Of a stretch of DNA of 64,000 nucleotides, positions 11,813-21,661 are shown piece by piece (position 1 is the stretch's first letter; each line of letters opens with the position of its first letter). Source of the stretch: Amyloporia xantha (taxonomy: Eukaryota; Basidiomycota; Agaricomycetes; Polyporales; Adustoporiaceae); NCBI GenBank assembly GCA_036971615.1, contig JAYKKR010000012.1:620001-684000 (forward strand). The letters run 5' to 3'. Under the pieces are notes generated by a model that saw only the letters and a list, made by a program, of their open reading frames with translations, was not told where the DNA came from and made no database searches. The position numbers and the translations under genes were made by a program.

Positions 11813-12816
11813 ACTATTCTTTTCCGTCTTTCGCTTTCGCTCTTTCTCGCTTCGTGTCTTGCTCGCCAAACCCCATGTACGTTCCTCCATCGCTTGCTGC
11901 TTCATTAATTCTTGCGTGTGCCACGATTCCTGTGTATCTGTACCATATATAGTAAATAGGTCTTTCTTCAACTCGAGATTCGTGCGGTTTCAACATCATG
12001 ACACAGCGATACACCATGGCGGACCCTCAGGTTTTCTCAACGATAGGGCTGATGCAAAGCACCGTCAGCAAATGCCAGTGACTCTTTGCATGATTGTTTT
12101 ACTCTGTCGGAAGTTGGATGGCGCGCCTCGCTGGCATTGCGGTGGCCTCAGTATTTCAGTCTCGCGGACCTAAACATTGATAACTGTTTAGTTCATGTCT
12201 CAGTCACCGGTGAAACCTGTCTGCACCGATATTGCAGTGATGTGCATATTTATTTCATTGACACCATTCTGGCCGCTTGCTTCGCACTCACTCGAGCACC
12301 TATTTGTGTTCCAGCAGCTATATATTGTTCGGACACGGCTAAAATCAAACACCCTATGCTGCATGCAGTACAGTGCATCACCCTCCATCCTAGCCTTCTC
12401 ATATGGAATATGAATACTTATACAAGCAAACAGATGATATTTTCTATCTCTGCGATTAGAAACTAGACCTTCACAAACACAAGCGCCAAACATGGAAGCG
12501 ACCAAAACAGGCAGTAGTACTCAGGTGAGCGCTAACTGAGCGACGGCCTTGTCTCCCACTCGAAATTGTTACCTCTAAAAATATTGTTACATTTTGAAGG
12601 GGAGGACGGTGTAGCGACGATCAGACCTGGGTATGTGGCATGATTGTCGACGAAAGGACTTCTGAGCATACACAGCTTGCTACACCCGTTTTGATACGCA
12701 TCGACAGCGGAGTCTAAGGCCAGACATTCGTCCCTACAATGAGACAACGAAGTCGAATATATTCCAAGGACACACAAGTCGCATTCTGTAGCGCATACAA
12801 TCTCGTTAAATTGCCA
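11813..12816. other. Intergenic
   Basis: This is the 3' flank of eIF4G copy A, then the 3' flank of the UstYa-type gene. The part near 12700-12816 is the one duplicated at 7745. I see no gene. Confidence 0.5.
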
Positions 12817-13804
12817 TCAAGGAGCTTCCGTCAACGGTTTAACATTCGTACTCCGCTCTATCGGAATGTGCGCTGTATGTTGGTCGTACCACGTCGAAAG
12901 TTTCTCAAAGTCTCTGCATTGGTGCCATGTACTGAAGTCTGGGTACGGCTTGGCGTGTCCTTCGACCCAGTCGAACGTGATGAGCCCAACGTCTCCTGTG
13001 CACATGAGCTGCTGCCGTAGCATCTCAATGCAGTGGTCTGGGATGTCGTTTTTGTCAGCATGATGATGAATCAACAACATCAGAAAGGAGCTCTACTACC
13101 CAGGTGCGTCCGATAAATGTCAGCTTTCTCTTCTGGCTCATAATAGTCTGGGTAACTATGTTTGCGTAGCATGTTCTGTGCATAGAATCGGTCAAATCTG
13201 ATTTCGCCTATAATTCCATTGCACCGGAAGTTGTTACCAGACAATGCAGTTGATGGACGAATTCTAGCGCGGCTACGTAGCCACCGCCATCTTGATCACG
13301 GAACTTGACCAGCGAGGGTCGATCTGTCTTCCCTATCCTTGAGAGCTCGTCTGCGGTGATAGATATCGGTGCTAGAGTGTGCGATATTGCACGATCAGCT
13401 CTGCTTTCTCAGGGCACGAACAGGTAAACACTCGCCTACTGTAGTGATGCTATCCCACGCGGCGTCCAGTTCGGGCGTTGGAAGGCCGCGATACACTGAA
13501 GGATATGTGAAGGTGCCGTTGAAGAGGATCTTATGGTATTGTATGGCTTCCAATGCGGGTGCTACAGCGTTGTGAGCATCCGGTCCTGGTAACATATATT
13601 CATATACGCTGGCTCACAGAACAAAGACAGCTCCTCGGCGCAACGATGCTCCATCGGTCTGGAAAGCAGGCTGGATAGCAAGAGTCCAAGGCAAAACACT
13701 ATGCCGTGGGTCACCCACGAACCTACTCCGCCTCGTTTGGATGTTCGCCCAAGTTGTTCTTTCGTAGTGGAAGATGGCAGGACGAGGTCCCCTGAGGAAT
13801 CCAT
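12817..13804 (-). CDS. UstYa-type (DUF3328) oxidase-like membrane protein
   Basis: DUF3328 proteins catalyse oxidations or cyclisations in fungal peptide and other secondary-metabolite pathways (ustiloxin UstYa/UstYb are the reference). Five exons (13804-13618, 13561-13436, 13371-13238, 13175-13100, 13037-12817) give 247 residues. A single membrane anchor lies near the N-terminus (VFCLGLLLSSLL). Then come YRGLPTPELDAAW, GKTDRPSLVKF and the two diagnostic motifs HQLHC and HLDHC, each completed only after splicing, followed by LMCTGDV and DFSTWHQCRDFE. All key residues are present, so the gene looks functional. Intron 2 (13372-13435) appears to begin with GC (TAG|GCGAGT); a weaker GT donor (GTTTAC) a few bases on is possible. 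A decayed duplicate of the 3' end is at 7745, and a small secreted peptide gene lies about 1.3 kb away. Confidence 0.88.
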
Positions 13805-14996
13805 GGGGAGTACTTCACAAGAGTGAGTGCTGGTTGGTCATCGATACCGCCAATGCGATAGACTCTCCAACCGTAGCAGCGCGTTATTATCGCGAGAGTT
13901 GGCTGCAGGGCGTCCACCGGCGGATCACGGTTCTTGAGTCAGTCGCAATGAGGATAATTTGGCATATACCCCATTGTACTGCCTGGATCCCCTGACCGCG
14001 GCGTGTCGTGCAGCTGTCTTCGCTCAATCCAAATGGTCAGGTACCGGCATCAGTCATTGTTTTTCTTCAAATATGCCTATTATATGGCGACATCAAACGT
14101 CACAATGTCCTTATGAACTCTTCGCATCAGTGAGTGGTGACAGTATGTCAAACATTTCAGCGGCTCAGATCGCTCTACGACATTCTAACATCCTCCGATC
14201 AAGCGCCGGGTGTCAGTCCGGTAGGGGGAAGCGGTCTGCATGACATGTCCTTTCCCCATAAAGGTGAAAGGGTGTATAGCAGGGTCCGATGTCAGACAAG
14301 GTACCTGTTATCCGTTTCCGTCTATCGATGTCGTGACGAGTCAGCAAGCAGCTCATTGTTGTAATGTCTGGCATGTTTCGCTACGAGTTTTATATGGCAA
14401 TCATGCGTATCCGCACAGCTCACAATTAACGATCAACAGAACTCGATCTCCGAAAGGTTGATAGCTCCAAAAATTTAAAGTATCCTCTGTGGCTCATTTG
14501 TTGAACACTGCGCTGAAGAGAATCAACATGGGGAAAAATCATCCTTCGGCCCTGATGCAATATCGGTGCGGTAGGCTCAGTCGGATTGGTCATGCGATTA
14601 CATTCACTTCACCTTCACGACCGGGCCTTCCAAGCCAACAGCATTTGATGCCACAGTTCGTGACATTCGTGAGTCCTTCCTTTGTACATCGTGCCTCTGG
14701 ATATCCCAGTATGCACGATCAGACCTTTCTGATTCCAGGAAACCAGTGAAATTTTACAAGTAGCTCCGGTTGGACAGTGGCTTACTGGGCATTTGTGCGC
14801 GCACATTTCATGAACAGACCGGCACGTTGATTCCACCGGGCCTGAAAACAGTAGCACGAGGACAACTGTTCACGTTGTTTTGGTGCTCTTGGGCTCAATA
14901 TGTACTTCACCCCATCTGGTCCAGGGCTTTGGCCAGGTACGAGTCACATCATTATCTCCGACGAGCTCGTCATGAAGGCAACTGTCGTAGAAATCA
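13805..14996. other. Intergenic, divergent promoters
   Basis: It separates the UstYa-type gene (minus strand) from the small secreted peptide gene (plus strand), so it must hold both promoters. The open frames inside show no domain. Confidence 0.5.
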
Positions 14997-15004
14997 TATA
15001 AAAA
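14997..15004 (+). promoter_or_regulatory. TATA box of the small secreted peptide gene
   Basis: TATAAAAA lies 75 bp before the ATG at 15072, followed by a pyrimidine/CA-rich leader. That spacing suits a strongly expressed fungal gene. Confidence 0.6.
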
Positions 15005-15071
15005 CCAGCCGGTGAGAGGGCTTTCAGTCCAACCAATCTACATCCGTTCATCCACACCCCAAGTAAACAAG

Positions 15072-15361
15072 ATGCAATTCAGCTTTTCGTCCGTTGTCCT
15101 CGTTGCGCTCGCTTCTTTTGCGTCCGTTGGAGTTGCTGCCTTTCCAAGCCCCGTAGAAAGTAAGTCGCTCGGATCGTCAATGCTTTGTTTTTACTGACAA
15201 ATTTATGACGAGTGCAGGTGTTGCAGTAGCAGATGGTAAGCTACTCGATTTTTCAGTGTACGCAATTTCTAACGGTAACTTCTGGTCGTGCAGCTGTGGA
15301 GACCCCCGATGGGATCACTTTCGTCGGAACTTACGGACGCGCCCTCGACGACAAGCTGTAG
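15072..15361 (+). CDS. Small secreted peptide, 57 residues
   Basis: Not recognised by family. Three exons (15072-15159, an 18-nt exon 15218-15235, and 15294-15361) with clean GT..AG introns of 58 nt each give 57 residues. Residues 1 to about 23 are a clear secretion signal (MQFSFSSVVLVALASF then ASVGVAA). The mature part would be about 33 residues without cysteine, containing GITFVGTYGRALDDKL before a TAG stop. A sensible peptide (DVDSCTIADESAVSF) continues in another frame just after the stop, so the gene may have suffered a small frameshift, or have a further splice form. There is no KR-flanked repeat of the kind found in ustiloxin-type precursors. The neighbouring UstYa-type gene makes a modified-peptide role possible, but this is speculation. 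Confidence 0.6.
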
Positions 15362-15910
15362 GCGATGTCGATAGCTGCACCATCGCTGACGAGTCCGCTG
15401 TCTCTTTTACTTCTGCCGGTGAGTGGAAATCTCGTGCTTGGGCCCGGACAGTTTCTTATGCATAGGTGCCATTTTGTAGGACCTGTAGATGCCAGTATGA
15501 CGTACTGCGGTGATACGAAGTTTAAGAGTAAAGTGTGTAGCGTGCGTTGGCTCAGCGAAATACAAAGGGTTACTGAGGATAATTCTTGTTGGCTGAAATT
15601 CTTGGTAAGCTAAGCTGTGTGGTCGGTTCGCCCGAGGATTGCCTCAGCATATTGGTGTCCGACCTCGCCGAGCCTGCCTCCACACGGTGCAGTGTGAACC
15701 TGAGACCGACTTCCGATAACAGTCAAGTCGACTTGTCCTATCGGCAGATGTCCCCAGTATAGCTTGGAAAATACTCAAACACGGATTTCAGAAACTTGAA
15801 GCTTAAGCTTCAGCTTGCTAACGCTTACTCCGAGACACTTCAGTATTTCGCAAAATGCTGGGTTGGCTGTCCCGGCGACGTTGATTCTTCATAATACACT
15901 ACATACAATG
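15362..15910. other. 3' flank of the peptide gene
   Basis: Contains intron-like signals (GTGAGTGG near 15420, TTGTAG near 15479) and a peptide-like frame, so a longer or frameshifted form of the secreted peptide gene may extend here. Nothing firm. Confidence 0.35.
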
Positions 15911-16018
15911 TACATGGCTCGGTGAGTCTGGAAAACTGCGTGTATCCTTGATCAGAAGACAAAGTACATGGCTCGGTGAGTCTACAAAATTTTGTATATC
16001 CTTGATAAGAAGACAAAG
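15911..16018. repeat. Tandem duplication, 2 x 54 bp
   Basis: Two adjacent copies beginning TACATGGCTCGGTGAGTCT and ending AGAAGACAAAG, with a few substitutions in the middle of the unit. No coding context. Confidence 0.85.
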
Positions 16019-16119
16019 TAGGACTAAATACTAGAGGGACCGTGGTTTTGCATCTGGGCGTGCAGTACCGTGCAGCGAGAGCCGACTGCCGAACATTGCC
16101 TAGAAATGGTCAAGCAATG

Positions 16120-16685
16120 CCAGAACGTCTGGGTATTGGAAACTGCGGGGACCCCCGTACTACGGGGCTCCGGGGTGCTACGGCGGCGACGTCGCGGCAT
16201 ATAACTTGAGTGGCTGGAAGCGTCGCGGCATCACGGCTGATGTGGCTAACACGGCCATACTTTCCACGTGACTAATATTCTCGCATCGGGGGCGGCGCGC
16301 CTCCCCGCCCCTTGCGCCGCCTTCCCCGCCACCTTCCCCGCCGCCCCTAGCGTTGCGTTCTCTGCCTGCCCCTGCCTCGCATTCCTGACTTTTACACACT
16401 TATATATCTTCAATTCTATATTACTGTGATAACGCCAAACCACTTCATGGTGTCGCTGAGAGTGGCGCGCGTGGTGGCCACTGGCGGGACCGTCGGGCGG
16501 CGGGGAGGGTCAGTCACGTGCACGTGTTGAATATCATTCCGTACGCAGAAACAAGGTTTGGAATGTTGATATTCCGGCGGGCGGAACTCCAATCCAAAAC
16601 CGGCCGTGCCTGAATTCCCGTAGTCCCCGTAGTCCCCGTTGTACGGGGATCCCCGCAGTTTCCATTTCCCGGATGTCCTCAGCAA
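16120..16685. repeat. Inverted-repeat element, possibly a non-autonomous transposon
   Basis: The left arm near 16130-16180 (GGAAACTGCGGGGACCCCC, then CCGTACTACGGGG) matches the reverse complement of the right arm near 16610-16670 (GGAAACTGCGGGGATCCCC, then CCGTACAACGGGG). The interior is GC-rich and has no long open frame. I saw no clear target-site duplication, so element type and exact ends are inference. Confidence 0.5.
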
Positions 16686-17106
16686 TGCAGACTGCACAAA
16701 TTCGAACTTTTGCGTATTCCACCAATTCCCTTTTCCCGCTACTTTGAACAGCAGAACCTGCTTGCTGTTGTCGGCAATTAGGTCCCTACAAAATGGCAAA
16801 CGCAGCGCGAGTTCGAAATAATGGGTCCTGACTTTTCGGAGGTACGAACTTAGTAGAAGTGTGCTAATAGTTTGGTCTTCACTTCAGTAACAGCGGAGCT
16901 CACTGGCAGTGTCACAATGGTTGACCATCATGGCTTGAAGCTTTTATACAACTGCTCTATCTTGAAAGTAGTCGACGGCGACTCGGACGCTTTGGCAAGT
17001 TGTTCGTGACGCTGCCCCACATATGTATTAGAGTTTGATGGACCAAGGTCCACACCGTGCACAGTCTCAATCTGTTCTACCAAATCAAACAGCCTCTCTG
17101 ATGAAT
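16686..17106. other. 5' flank of eIF4G copy B
   Basis: The segment around 17070-17106 (CTCAATCTGTTCTACC.. ..CCTCTC..GATGAA) matches the region just before the start of eIF4G copy D, so the duplication of copies B and D includes promoter-proximal sequence. Confidence 0.5.
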
Positions 17107-17337
17107 ATGATGAATATGAATAACATCCATGAGGCTGTGAGTAGGAAAAAAACTGTTTTCGGTCGCAAGCACACTGATAAACAGGGCAGAGCAAACCGTG
17201 GACAACGAACGCGGGTCGTGGCGTATCGCCACACACGGCGAGTCTCGATCTAGCGATGGGGGAGGTAGACAAGCCCTATGTCACGACCTCATCGATGATG
17301 GAGAGATTGGCCAGGACGAAGATGAACGAGGACGAAG
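17107..17337 (+). pseudogene. Disrupted first exons of eIF4G copy B
   Basis: Matches the start of copy D: an ATG exon encoding NNIHEA, an intron of about 47 nt, then a frame with GRGVSPH.. and GEVDKPYVT. In copy B the frame is broken by a 16-bp tandem duplication (17315-17346), after which the original frame meets TGA. Translation of copy B therefore most likely begins at the ATG at 17338. Confidence 0.55.
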
Positions 17338-17346
17338 ATGAACGAG
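17315..17346. repeat. 16-bp tandem duplication, frameshifting
   Basis: GACGAAGATGAACGAG occurs twice in a row. Copy D has it once at the same place. Sixteen is not a multiple of three, so the upstream frame is lost in copy B. Confidence 0.9.
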
Positions 17347-20300
17347 GACGCAGATGAGGCGTTCAGCATTCGCGAGTTGCATGAAGCCGTAGCTGCCTTC
17401 ACAGATCGCCCGTCGGAACCTAGGTGGCGGCTCGTGAATAAGCTGGTGTTGTCGGCGATCAGGTCGACAGACTCTAACGCAGAGCTTGTCGCCGATTTTT
17501 TCTCCCGCGCGACCTCGAAGGAAGCCCCTTCTTCGCAGTGCGAGTGTGATGCAGATTTGCACCCAACGCCGAACGCACAGGTGAATGGTGTGGACATGCC
17601 TCCGGACAAAGCGCCAAGGGTGCCACCAGGCTCAGGATCGATGCAAACGCGCGAAGAAAACAGAAAGATGGCCATTGAATTGCCGCGCAATCGTCACAAT
17701 TCGTGAGTGTTTCCCCTGATAACATTTCACCGTTTGGCTCATGTGCCACTGGTCGCAGAGGGAGCCAATCTTCTACTGCTTCTGGACTGGAGGCTTTGAT
17801 CCTGCTATCGTCCAAGGTCCCGCCGCAAATCGCTTCTTCAACACCCTTGTCATGTTTCCAGTCGCCGGAAGAAGCTGAGGAGCCACCGAAGCTCGAGTCT
17901 GTGGAAGAAGGCGAGGTCCAAGATGGGCCAACACCTTCGGAAGAACCCGTGGAAGTGGTCAAAGAGGAGACTAAGGACAAGCCTCAGGACAAAGGCATGT
18001 TGCGCATTGACACTGCTGTTGCTAACCCTGAAGTCCCACGACGACGACCTGGGCCACTGGACCTTTCATCTACCAAGAGCCAACCTGTTGTCCAACCGTT
18101 ACCTTCCGCTCTTGCCACAGCTCGTATCATCGAAGATCTCAGCAGTGTCTCGTACCCTGAAGGCATTCAGAGCCCGAAGATTGAATTGAACGTCAACGCC
18201 AAGCAGGGTAAATTCAAGTAAGTCTTTGTTCTGCGAATTCATGGAGAGGTTTACTGAGAATACTTCTGCGGCGCAGATACGACCGCGACTTCCTCCTACA
18301 GTTCATGGCCATCTGTAAGGAGAAGCCAGAATCATTGCCACCTCTTGACGCTATCGGCCTCGAGCCCTCTGACCAATCCTTCTCTGCGATGAGCCGCGGT
18401 GGTTCTGGCCGTCGTTCATCATCTGTAGCGATGCCACCCCCGTCTTCCACTGCTTCCCGCCAGGCAGCCATCGGTCTTGGCATCTCTGGATTCCCCAAGT
18501 CGGGCTCAGCACCGTTCAACATGGGCCAGTTCGCCACGGCCAACTCCAAGTCGTCGAGTGAGGAGCGCTTTGCGATGTCGAATCCGAGTCGTTCGACGTC
18601 GATGTCGGGTGGTCCTGCGGGGATACCGTTTGGCCGTGGTGCGCCGAACGCCATGGTTCGATCTTCGAGTCAAGACGGCCCTGGTGGACATGCGATGGCC
18701 AACAAGCGTACGCGTAGCAGGCGTGGTGTAGACCGTACCGACGCCAATAAGGTCAATGCTGGTCCACTTTCTTTCGATTCCGGTTCATCGCAACAAGGCA
18801 TGTCGCTTATGGAGCCTGTAGCACCATTGGAAGTGTCTGCGAATCGATGGACGCCTAACAGTCTCGTGAAGAGGCCCCAGCAAGTTGATCAAGATTCTCC
18901 TGAAGTTGTGGATCGTAAAGTCCGGGGATTGCTCAACAAGCTCACGATGGAGCGATTCGATTCAATCTCAGATCAAATCATCGCCTGGGCTAACAGGTCC
19001 GAGAAGGAGAAGGACGGTCGGACGGTCATCCAGGTCATTCGTCTCGTATTTGAGCACGCAACTGACGACGAACGGTGGACTGAACTGTATGCCCGCTTAT
19101 GTCGCAGGACGATGGAGCAGATTAGTCCGAAGGTACAAGATGACGGCATCAAGAACGCTGAGGGTAAACCGATCGCTGGAGGGCAGCTCTTCCGCAAGTA
19201 TCTGTTCAATCGCTGTCAAGACGACTTCGAACGAGGTTGGGTGGCGAAGGCGACGACCCCAGCGGCAGCGGCCATGAAATTTATGGAGGACCAGGCTGCG
19301 AAGCCTGTCGCGTCACGAGCGGGCGACCTGTACTCAGATGAGTACTACGCTGCGCAGAACGCAAAACGACAGGGCCTGGGTCTAATCAGATTTATGGGTG
19401 AGCTGTTCAAGCTGCAGATGCTCACAGAGCGGATTATGCACGAGTGTGTCAAGAAGTTGCTTGGCAACGTTGAGAACCACGAGGAGGAGGGAATTGAGAG
19501 CTTATGCAAGCTCTTGACTACCGTCGGGCAGCAGCTCGACACACCCAGGGATCGTCGGCACATGGGCGTTTACTTCTCTCGCATGAAGGAGTTGCGCAAG
19601 AACCCTGATGTCAACTCCCGTATGTCTTTCATGTTACAGGTGTGTTCGTTATTATCCGTCTATTTGTCCTAGACATCTCACACTCGTTCAGGATGTCATT
19701 GAACTGCGTGAGCGATCGTGGAAACCACGTAATGCTGTGGCTGCTCCGACGACCCTCGCTGCCATACACGAAGCTGTAAGTGGTCACCAATATGATATGT
19801 TGTCCAGTAATTTACCATAATGATCACAGGCCGCGAAGGAGAAGGCCGCCAACGAGAAGAACTACCAGCGTACAATGAGCATGTCGAGAGGCGGCTCACG
19901 GCGCGAGGGAGACCGTGGTGATCATTCCCAAGTGGGTCCCGATGGTCGGGCCGTTGCTGGTAGCTCGGCACCAAGACCACCACCCAAGGCAGGTGACCTG
20001 TCGAACTTTGGCAAGATCAGCAAGACGACCTCCATGACATTCGGCCCTACGAGCGTATTCGCAGGGAAGAAGGGAGAGGGCAAGAGCCGTGAAGCGACTA
20101 TGAGTCGTGCTGGCTCGTCAAATATGTTCTCTAAGCTGATGGAGAATCCGGAGCTTGCGACCGAGGCTGCAGTGTCCAAGTTGAGCAGGCCGCAGAGCCT
20201 CAATGGTAGCGTTGACTTCGGCGCTGGTGGCATATTCGAGCCCCCTATGCAGCGTCGCAAACTCCGGCTTCTTCCTCGCCTGCCACCCAGAGCTGATGAG

Positions 20301-20759
20301 TACAAGGTCGATTCGACTCCTGCTGTGTCGGAGGCTGGTAACTCTGACGACGGGGACAGTGCTGACGCCCCAAGCGCTCCGTCGATGACTGAGGAAGAGG
20401 CCAAGACGATGATCGACGAAGATTCGAAGGAGTTCTTCAGCATTCGCGACTTGGACGAGGCCGAAGTGTACTTCACGAAGCTCCCGTCGGAACATTGGTT
20501 CCGTCTCGTCGACAAGCTCGTGTCATCAGCAATCGAGTCAAAGGAGGCGGACGCACAGCTTGTTGCAGACCTCTTCTCGCGTGCTGTATCGAAGAATCTC
20601 TGCTCACTGCAGTCCTTCGAGAATGGTTTCATGCCCTTTGCGGAGATTCTTGACGACATTGCGATCGATGCTCCGAAAGCATTCAAGCTGATGGCGATCA
20701 TGACGAAGGGTGCTGGTCTCGGCCAGGACGAGGAGCGACGCACGCGGCTTGCGAGCTAG
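17338..20759 (+). CDS. eIF4G-like translation initiation factor, copy B
   Basis: Five exons (17338-17702, 17759-18217, 18277-19639, 19692-19775, 19830-20759) give 1066 residues in frame. The order of parts is unusual: half an MA3 domain at the N-terminus (FSIRELHEAVAAF to LVADFFSRAT), an acidic segment with VEEGEV, SYPEGIQSPK, the eIF4E-binding motif YDRDFLL split by an intron, a Ser-rich region, MIF4G, a linker (APRPPPKAGDLSNF), then a full C-terminal MA3. The stop at 20757-20759 is AAG to TAG relative to copy A and removes only about 15 residues. MIF4G is almost identical to copy A (see findings). It should bind eIF4E and eIF4A if expressed. The N-terminal half MA3 is likely a by-product of tandem duplication. 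The start at 17338 is chosen because the upstream frame is broken. Confidence 0.82.
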
Positions 20760-21356
20760 TCAATGGACAGCGACAAGTTCCTCGCGCTGCTCTCACAGGC
20801 TATTCTTTTCGATACTTTTGTTGGTGCTTTCTATCTCGCCTTTCTGCTGGAGACGCGCGACCTTCAGCATGGAGTGTAAAGTTCGTCTTAGCGGGCCGCT
20901 AGTTCCCTGGTACTGGTCACATACCACGACTCGATTGCTTTGCTGCTACACTTTGGACTAAGCAGTTCCATGTGCTGCCGCTGTGGCTGCGTGCCTCTGG
21001 CCTCTCGCGGACCTATTTTCAGTGCCTCCGCCCAATCTCCGCTCCAATGACATTGGGTTTCCGGTTAACACACTTAGCAGATAGCCAACTTACTAGCTGC
21101 CCGTCGCATTATCAAATGCTTTCTGCTCCAGTACTACTCGAGTGTCAGGCGGACAAAAATTTCATTGATATTTGGGAACAACGGCTTGTTAATGTGCGGT
21201 GAGTCCGAGTCGATGAGAACGTCAGATGATGAATTCAGCAAGATTCAGCAAGTTTGGTATTGCACGTACCAATGCCATTGATACTATCGCCAGCGACAAT
21301 GTCTGGACTTCTTTATGATCTCATTTGAGACTTAATAATGGCCAAAACGGTGCATC
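20760..21356. other. 3' flank of eIF4G copy B
   Basis: The first 50 bp continue the homology to copy A past the premature stop. Beyond that there is no gene I can support. Confidence 0.5.
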
Positions 21357-21661
21357 TTCCACGAGGCTATTTCACGAGACACTCAACGAGGACATGGCTA
21401 CTGTTTATCAGTATTTGGATGTGATGGTGGTTCGTTGCCTGCAGGATGCATTCGTAGGTCTCTCGCTTCCTGCGCTCATTCAGCATTCCAGCGAGTCATA
21501 AAATCGGTATCCGCTAATCAGATGGTCATCCCGACGACCAGGGGAGCTGTTTATGAAACTGTAAGTAGTCATGTCATCACCGTCGTTATCGTTCATCATA
21601 TAGTACATAGGAATCCAAAGAAATATTCACCAGTGGGAAAGATTACGCACACGCGTTGAAC
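21357..21661 (+). repeat. Relic unit before eIF4G copy C
   Basis: 21357-21443 is the block shared with 8608 onwards. Further right, VIPTTRGAVYET followed by GTAAG mirrors VAAPTTLAAVYQA plus GTAAG at the third exon end of copy A, and the sequence just before 21662 mirrors the start of the linker exon of copy B. This is a decayed 3' part of an earlier eIF4G unit that leads directly into copy C. Confidence 0.55.
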
